Assembly (NCBI RefSeq): GCF_900166965.1
Contig: NZ_FUZI01000005.1
Coordinates: 201,965-265,964, forward strand
Length of the DNA: 64,000 nucleotides
Source: Photobacterium piscicola
GTDB taxonomy: Bacteria; Pseudomonadota; Gammaproteobacteria; Enterobacterales; Vibrionaceae
Reading direction: 5' to 3'
Shown: piece by piece, positions 60,312 to 64,000 of the stretch
Layout: each line of letters opens with the position of its first letter
How positions within the stretch are numbered: position 1 is the stretch's first letter
The notes under the pieces: generated by a model
What the model was told of the DNA's origin: nothing
What the model saw: the letters and a program-made list of their open reading frames with translations, nothing else
Database searches by the model: none
Position numbers and translations under genes: made by a program

Positions 60312-61595
60312 ATGTCGGTTTACAACACCCTCTGCTTTCTAGCTGCAGCAGCAATGCTAATAGCTTTTATAAACAGTAAGATAGGTAAAATGCAAACCAC
60401 CATCGCCATTACGGCTGGTTCACTTATCTTATCGTTACTTATCATTTTTGCAGGTCATAATGGCTGGTTTCATCTTGAAGATATTGCTTCAACCCAGATG
60501 GGAAAAATCAACTTTGAAGACTTTCTGTTAAAAGGGATTTTAGGATTTTTGCTCTTTGCAGGTGGGCTTGGTATTAAATTGCCACACCTCAAAGAGCAAA
60601 AATGGGAAATCACAACTTTAGCATTAGGCTCTACTCTATTTTCAACCTTTTTTATTGGCTTTAGTTTGTGGGGTATTTGTCAGTTACTGGGGATCCAACT
60701 CGATCTTATTTACTGCTTACTGTTTGGTTCTTTGATCTCACCAACCGATCCAATTGCTGTACTTGCTATCGTTAAAAAAATGAATGCACCTCGACGAATT
60801 TCGACCCAAATCGAAGGTGAATCATTATTTAATGATGGGTTTGGTTTAGTTATCTTTGTGACGCTATTTACCATCGCCTTTGGCAATCAAAGTCCAACTG
60901 TCTTAAGCGTCAGCCAATTATTCATACAAGAAGCAATTGGCGGCATTATTTATGGTTTCATTCTAGGTTTAATCTTCCATTACCTTATCTGCTCGACCAA
61001 TGACCACTCAATGGAATTATTATTAACCATCGGTATACCAACGGCAGGTTATGCTTTTGCCGAAATCATCCATGTATCTGGTCCACTTGCCATGGTTGTC
61101 TCTGGCATAATGATCGGTAACTGGACTCGCTATATTGGATTTTCAAAAGAAAGTGAAGAACACCTTGATCACTTTTGGGAATTAGTTGATGAATTTCTAA
61201 ACGGTCTATTATTCTTACTTATTGGTATGACCATGCTTGAATTTAGCTTTCACCAAGAAGACTGGATTCTAATGACAATTGCAGTGCCACTGGTATTACT
61301 AAGCCGTTATTTAAGTGTAAAGCTGCCTTATATTGGCTTTAGCCATTACCGTCAATACAATCCAATGTCAGTTAAAATTCTAACATGGGGTGGTTTACGA
61401 GGTGGTCTAGCACTAGCGATGGCAATGGCTGTACCTGCGGGTGTTATTGTTATTCCAGAAAAAGATATAGATGTGAGAGAAATCATCCTAGTCATGACTT
61501 ACTCTGTAGTGGTGTTCTCTATTTTGATTCAAGGCTCAACTATCACCTCATTAATAGAAAAAGCCAAGCTATGGGAAAGCCAAAATAAACATTAA
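60312..61595 (+). CDS. CPA1-family Na+(K+)/H+ antiporter (NhaP type)
   Basis: The 427-residue protein has about 12 membrane helices and the CPA1 features SPTDPIAVLAIVKKM near residue 147, EGESLFNDGFGLVIF near 170 (including the ND pair at the ion site) and GLRGGLALAMAMAVP near 365. It exports Na+ or K+ in exchange for H+. It is divergent from metH and convergent with metA; a bidirectional terminator follows. Ion preference cannot be settled from sequence. Confidence 0.92.
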   Translation: MSVYNTLCFLAAAAMLIAFINSKIGKMQTTIAITAGSLILSLLIIFAGHNGWFHLEDIASTQMGKINFEDFLLKGILGFLLFAGGLGIKLPHLKEQKWEITTLALGSTLFSTFFIGFSLWGICQLLGIQLDLIYCLLFGSLISPTDPIAVLAIVKKMNAPRRISTQIEGESLFNDGFGLVIFVTLFTIAFGNQSPTVLSVSQLFIQEAIGGIIYGFILGLIFHYLICSTNDHSMELLLTIGIPTAGYAFAEIIHVSGPLAMVVSGIMIGNWTRYIGFSKESEEHLDHFWELVDEFLNGLLFLLIGMTMLEFSFHQEDWILMTIAVPLVLLSRYLSVKLPYIGFSHYRQYNPMSVKILTWGGLRGGLALAMAMAVPAGVIVIPEKDIDVREIILVMTYSVVVFSILIQGSTITSLIEKAKLWESQNKH

Positions 61596-61618
61596 TTTCT
61601 GTTTCACTCATAGATAAC

Positions 61619-61651
61619 AAAAAGGCCAGCTAATTAAGCTGGCCTTTTTAT
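61619..61651. terminator. Bidirectional terminator between antiporter gene and metA
   Basis: AAAAAGGCCAGCT / AGCTGGCCTTTTT stem with a 6-nt loop; T-tracts in both directions between convergent genes. Confidence 0.92.
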
Positions 61652-62589
61652 TAATCTTTAGTAAAACTGGCTTCTGAAAAGTGCGCCAAATCATAAGGTG
61701 TCTGTTGATAAACACAATAGTTAAGCCAATTGCTAAAAAGTAAATGACCATGACTACGCCAACTCGCAACAGGTGTGCAGTTAACATCATCATTAGGATA
61801 ATAATTTACAGGAACCGGAGGTTCCATTCCCTGTTCACTGTCACGAACGTATTCATGATGTAATGTGTCAACATCATATTCAGGGTGACCGGTGACAAAG
61901 ACATTACGCTTATCTTTAGTCGCAGCTAAATAAACCCCTGCTTGATCAGATGTCGCTAAAATATCTAAGTCAGTATGCTTATTTAAATAGTCAGCTGAAA
62001 AATCAGCATAACGAGAATGAGGGGCAAAAAAAGTATCATCAAAGCCACGTAACACCGGGTGGTGGCAATCATGGATACGATGATGATAAACCCCAGACAA
62101 TTTTTCTTTACGTGTACGCTTGGGTAAATCATACAACAACTTCAATCCAGCTTGAGCAGCCCAGCAGACAAACAATGTTGAGGTCACATGATCCTTAGCC
62201 CAATTCATAATCAGCTGAATTTCTTCCCAATACAGTACATCTTCAAACTGCACTAACCCTAGTGGTGCTCCCGTCACAATCAAACCATCAAAATTACGAT
62301 CTTTCACCATTTCAAATTGACGATAGAACGTATCTAAATGTTCTTGAGGAGTATTTTTTGTTGGTCGGTTATCAATCCGTAATAACTCAACATCAACTTG
62401 TAATGGACTATTAGAAAGTAAGCGTAAAAACTGAGTCTCAGTCTCAATTTTCTTTGGCATCAAGTTTAGTAATAACACTTTCAGTGGTCGAATTCCCTGA
62501 CTGGCAGCACGCGCTTCCGTCATAACAAAGATATTTTCACTTCTCAAAATATCTGTTGCAGGTAAACGATCCGGTATTTTAATTGGCAC
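61651..62589 (-). CDS. metA: Homoserine O-succinyltransferase
   Basis: First committed step of methionine synthesis. The 312-residue protein has the catalytic Cys 142 (FVCWAAQAG), His 235 and Glu 237 (GHPEYD). Residue 111 is Gly in GAPLGLVQ; Gly here is associated with succinyl-CoA use and Glu with acetyl-CoA in this family, so a succinyltransferase is indicated. MetJ boxes lie 32 bp upstream of the ATG. Confidence 0.96.
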   Translation of the reverse strand: MPIKIPDRLPATDILRSENIFVMTEARAASQGIRPLKVLLLNLMPKKIETETQFLRLLSNSPLQVDVELLRIDNRPTKNTPQEHLDTFYRQFEMVKDRNFDGLIVTGAPLGLVQFEDVLYWEEIQLIMNWAKDHVTSTLFVCWAAQAGLKLLYDLPKRTRKEKLSGVYHHRIHDCHHPVLRGFDDTFFAPHSRYADFSADYLNKHTDLDILATSDQAGVYLAATKDKRNVFVTGHPEYDVDTLHHEYVRDSEQGMEPPVPVNYYPNDDVNCTPVASWRSHGHLLFSNWLNYCVYQQTPYDLAHFSEASFTKD

Positions 62590-62620
62590 TTTGGTTTTCT
62601 CCTTACCCCAAAATAGCTTT

Positions 62621-62644
62621 AGCCGTCTAGATATCTAGTTAAAG
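62621..62644. promoter_or_regulatory. MetJ operator upstream of metA
   Basis: Tandem 8-mers AGCCGTCT, AGATATCT and a weak AGTTAAAG; the first matches the met box AGACGTCT at 7 of 8 positions. It is 32 bp upstream of the metA start. Confidence 0.75.
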
Positions 62645-62764
62645 CTATAGAAAAAACAATATTGGTGCAAGTAAAATTCAACAACCCCAACCGATACTAA
62701 AGTGTGATTTTAATAAATAAATGAAAAATATTAGGAGGAATAAAAATATTGATAGGCTAGAAAT

Positions 62765-62793
62765 GAAAAAACCCAGCCGAAGGCTGGGTTTTA
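62765..62793 (-). terminator. Terminator of the rRNA operon
   Basis: On the minus strand CCCAGCC / GGCTGGG (7 bp, 3-nt loop) followed by TTTTTTC. It lies directly after the last 5S gene. Confidence 0.93.
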
Positions 62794-62800
62794 AAGAGGT

Positions 62801-62917
62801 ATTTAGCAATGTCCTACTCTCACATGGGGAGACCCCACACTACCATCGGCGCTACAACGTTTCACTTCTGAGTTCGGCATGGGATCAGGTGGTACCGCTG
62901 TGCTATGGTTGCTAAAA
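62801..62917 (-). rRNA. 5S rRNA, distal copy after tRNA-Thr
   Basis: Typical 5S core (CCATGCCGAACTCAGAAG, GTAGTGTGGGGTC, CCCATGTGAGAGTAGG). Helix I is unusual: 5' TTTAGCAA pairs with 3' TTGCTAAA, in place of the GC-rich arms of the copy at 63045. It corresponds in position to rrfF of E. coli rrnD. Ends are approximate. Confidence 0.95.
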
Positions 62918-62924
62918 AAATAAA

Positions 62925-63000
62925 TGGTGCTAGTACCCAGAGTCGAACTGGGGACCTCACCCTTACCAAGGGTGCGCTCTACCAACTGAGCCATACCAGC
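62925..63000 (-). tRNA. tRNA-Thr (anticodon GGU)
   Basis: 76-nt cloverleaf: acceptor GCTGGTA/TACTAGC pairing, D-arm with GGCTCAGTTGGTAGAGC, anticodon loop TTGGTAA (GGU), T-arm GTTCGACTC and encoded 3' CCA. It corresponds to thrV of E. coli rrnD. Confidence 0.97.
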
Positions 63001-63044
63001 ACACAAAGCTGTTATGAATCTGCAAGTGCAAATTCTAAAATTTG

Positions 63045-63164
63045 AAGCCTGGCGATGTCCTACTCTCACATGGGGAGACCCCACACTACCATCGGCGCTA
63101 TTACGTTTCACTACTGAGTTCGGCATGGGATCAGGTGGGTCCATAACGCTATGGTCGCCAAGCA
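63045..63164 (-). rRNA. 5S rRNA, proximal copy
   Basis: Standard 5S placed about 135 bp after the 23S 3' end. Helix I arms are GCTTGGCGA and TCGCCAGGC. The core matches the distal copy, with differences concentrated in helix I, helix II and a few loop bases. Ends are approximate. Confidence 0.96.
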
Positions 63165-63299
63165 AATTCTGGTTTATTTATTGTCTTATGACAATAAATA
63201 GCAATCTGGGAAAATCTAACTAGTTGTTCTCAACACGCATTCAAGCGTTTGTAGAGTCCGTCTCTTCTCTTATGAGAAGGAAAACCCCTTGGGTGTTGT

Positions 63300-64000
<701 letters not shown>

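Noticed and set aside
62721..63165. Open frames across the 5S/tRNA region
   Set aside because: They run through the rRNA terminator, 5S and tRNA genes; these are RNA genes.

Overview
This is ordinary chromosomal backbone from a gammaproteobacterium, almost certainly a member of the Vibrionaceae and perhaps Photobacterium. I infer this from the Vibrio-like order of the MSH pilus cluster, mreBCD, galU-uvrA, lysC-metH and mla/kds/lpt/rpoN genes, the moderately AT-rich composition with very AT-rich gaps, and an rrnD-like 23S-5S-tRNA-Thr-5S end. Genus was not tested by any search. No phage, transposon, CRISPR array or defence island was found.

Layout. 1-3360 (minus): end of ibaG, then the mla genes for retrograde phospholipid transport (mlaB, C, D, E, F). 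3889-11155 (plus): an envelope and nitrogen-PTS run: yrbG, kdsD, lptC, lptA, lptB, rpoN, hpf, ptsN, rapZ, npr. The kdsC gene usually found between kdsD and lptC is absent. 11438-17259: mgtE, then pmbA(tldE), darP(yjgA), tldD and a nitrilase-family hydrolase. 17357-25975 (minus): yhdP, rng, maf and mreBCD. 26091-43726 (minus): a nearly complete MSH type IV pilus locus (mshH,I,J,K,L,M,N,E,G,A,C,D,O,P,Q); mshF and mshB are missing and a 590-bp AT-rich gap lies where they would be.

43865-46257: a LysR regulator and a phosphoethanolamine-transferase-like enzyme between mshH and ssb, probably a lineage-specific insertion. 46410-53327: ssb, a 696-bp gap without a gene, galU, uvrA with its own LexA box, and a PglL/Wzy-like O-oligosaccharyltransferase. 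53385-62589: a class V aminotransferase, lysC behind a lysine riboswitch, cobalamin-dependent metH, a CPA1 Na+/H+ antiporter and metA. Both met genes carry tandem MetJ operator boxes, so this stretch holds two independently repressed methionine genes and the lysine-controlled entry to the aspartate family. 62765-64000 (minus): the 3' end of an rRNA operon with two different 5S genes around tRNA-Thr.

Functionally the window is dominated by envelope biology: lipid asymmetry (Mla), LPS synthesis and export (KdsD, LptABC, GalU), cell shape (MreBCD), AsmA-like lipid transport (YhdP) and the MSH pilus. I found no clearly new system. The items most worth a second look are local: missing kdsC, mshB/F and qstR; the LysR/transferase insertion; a perfect 33-bp palindrome upstream of galU; paired hairpins after mshA; and compensated helix differences between the two 5S genes.
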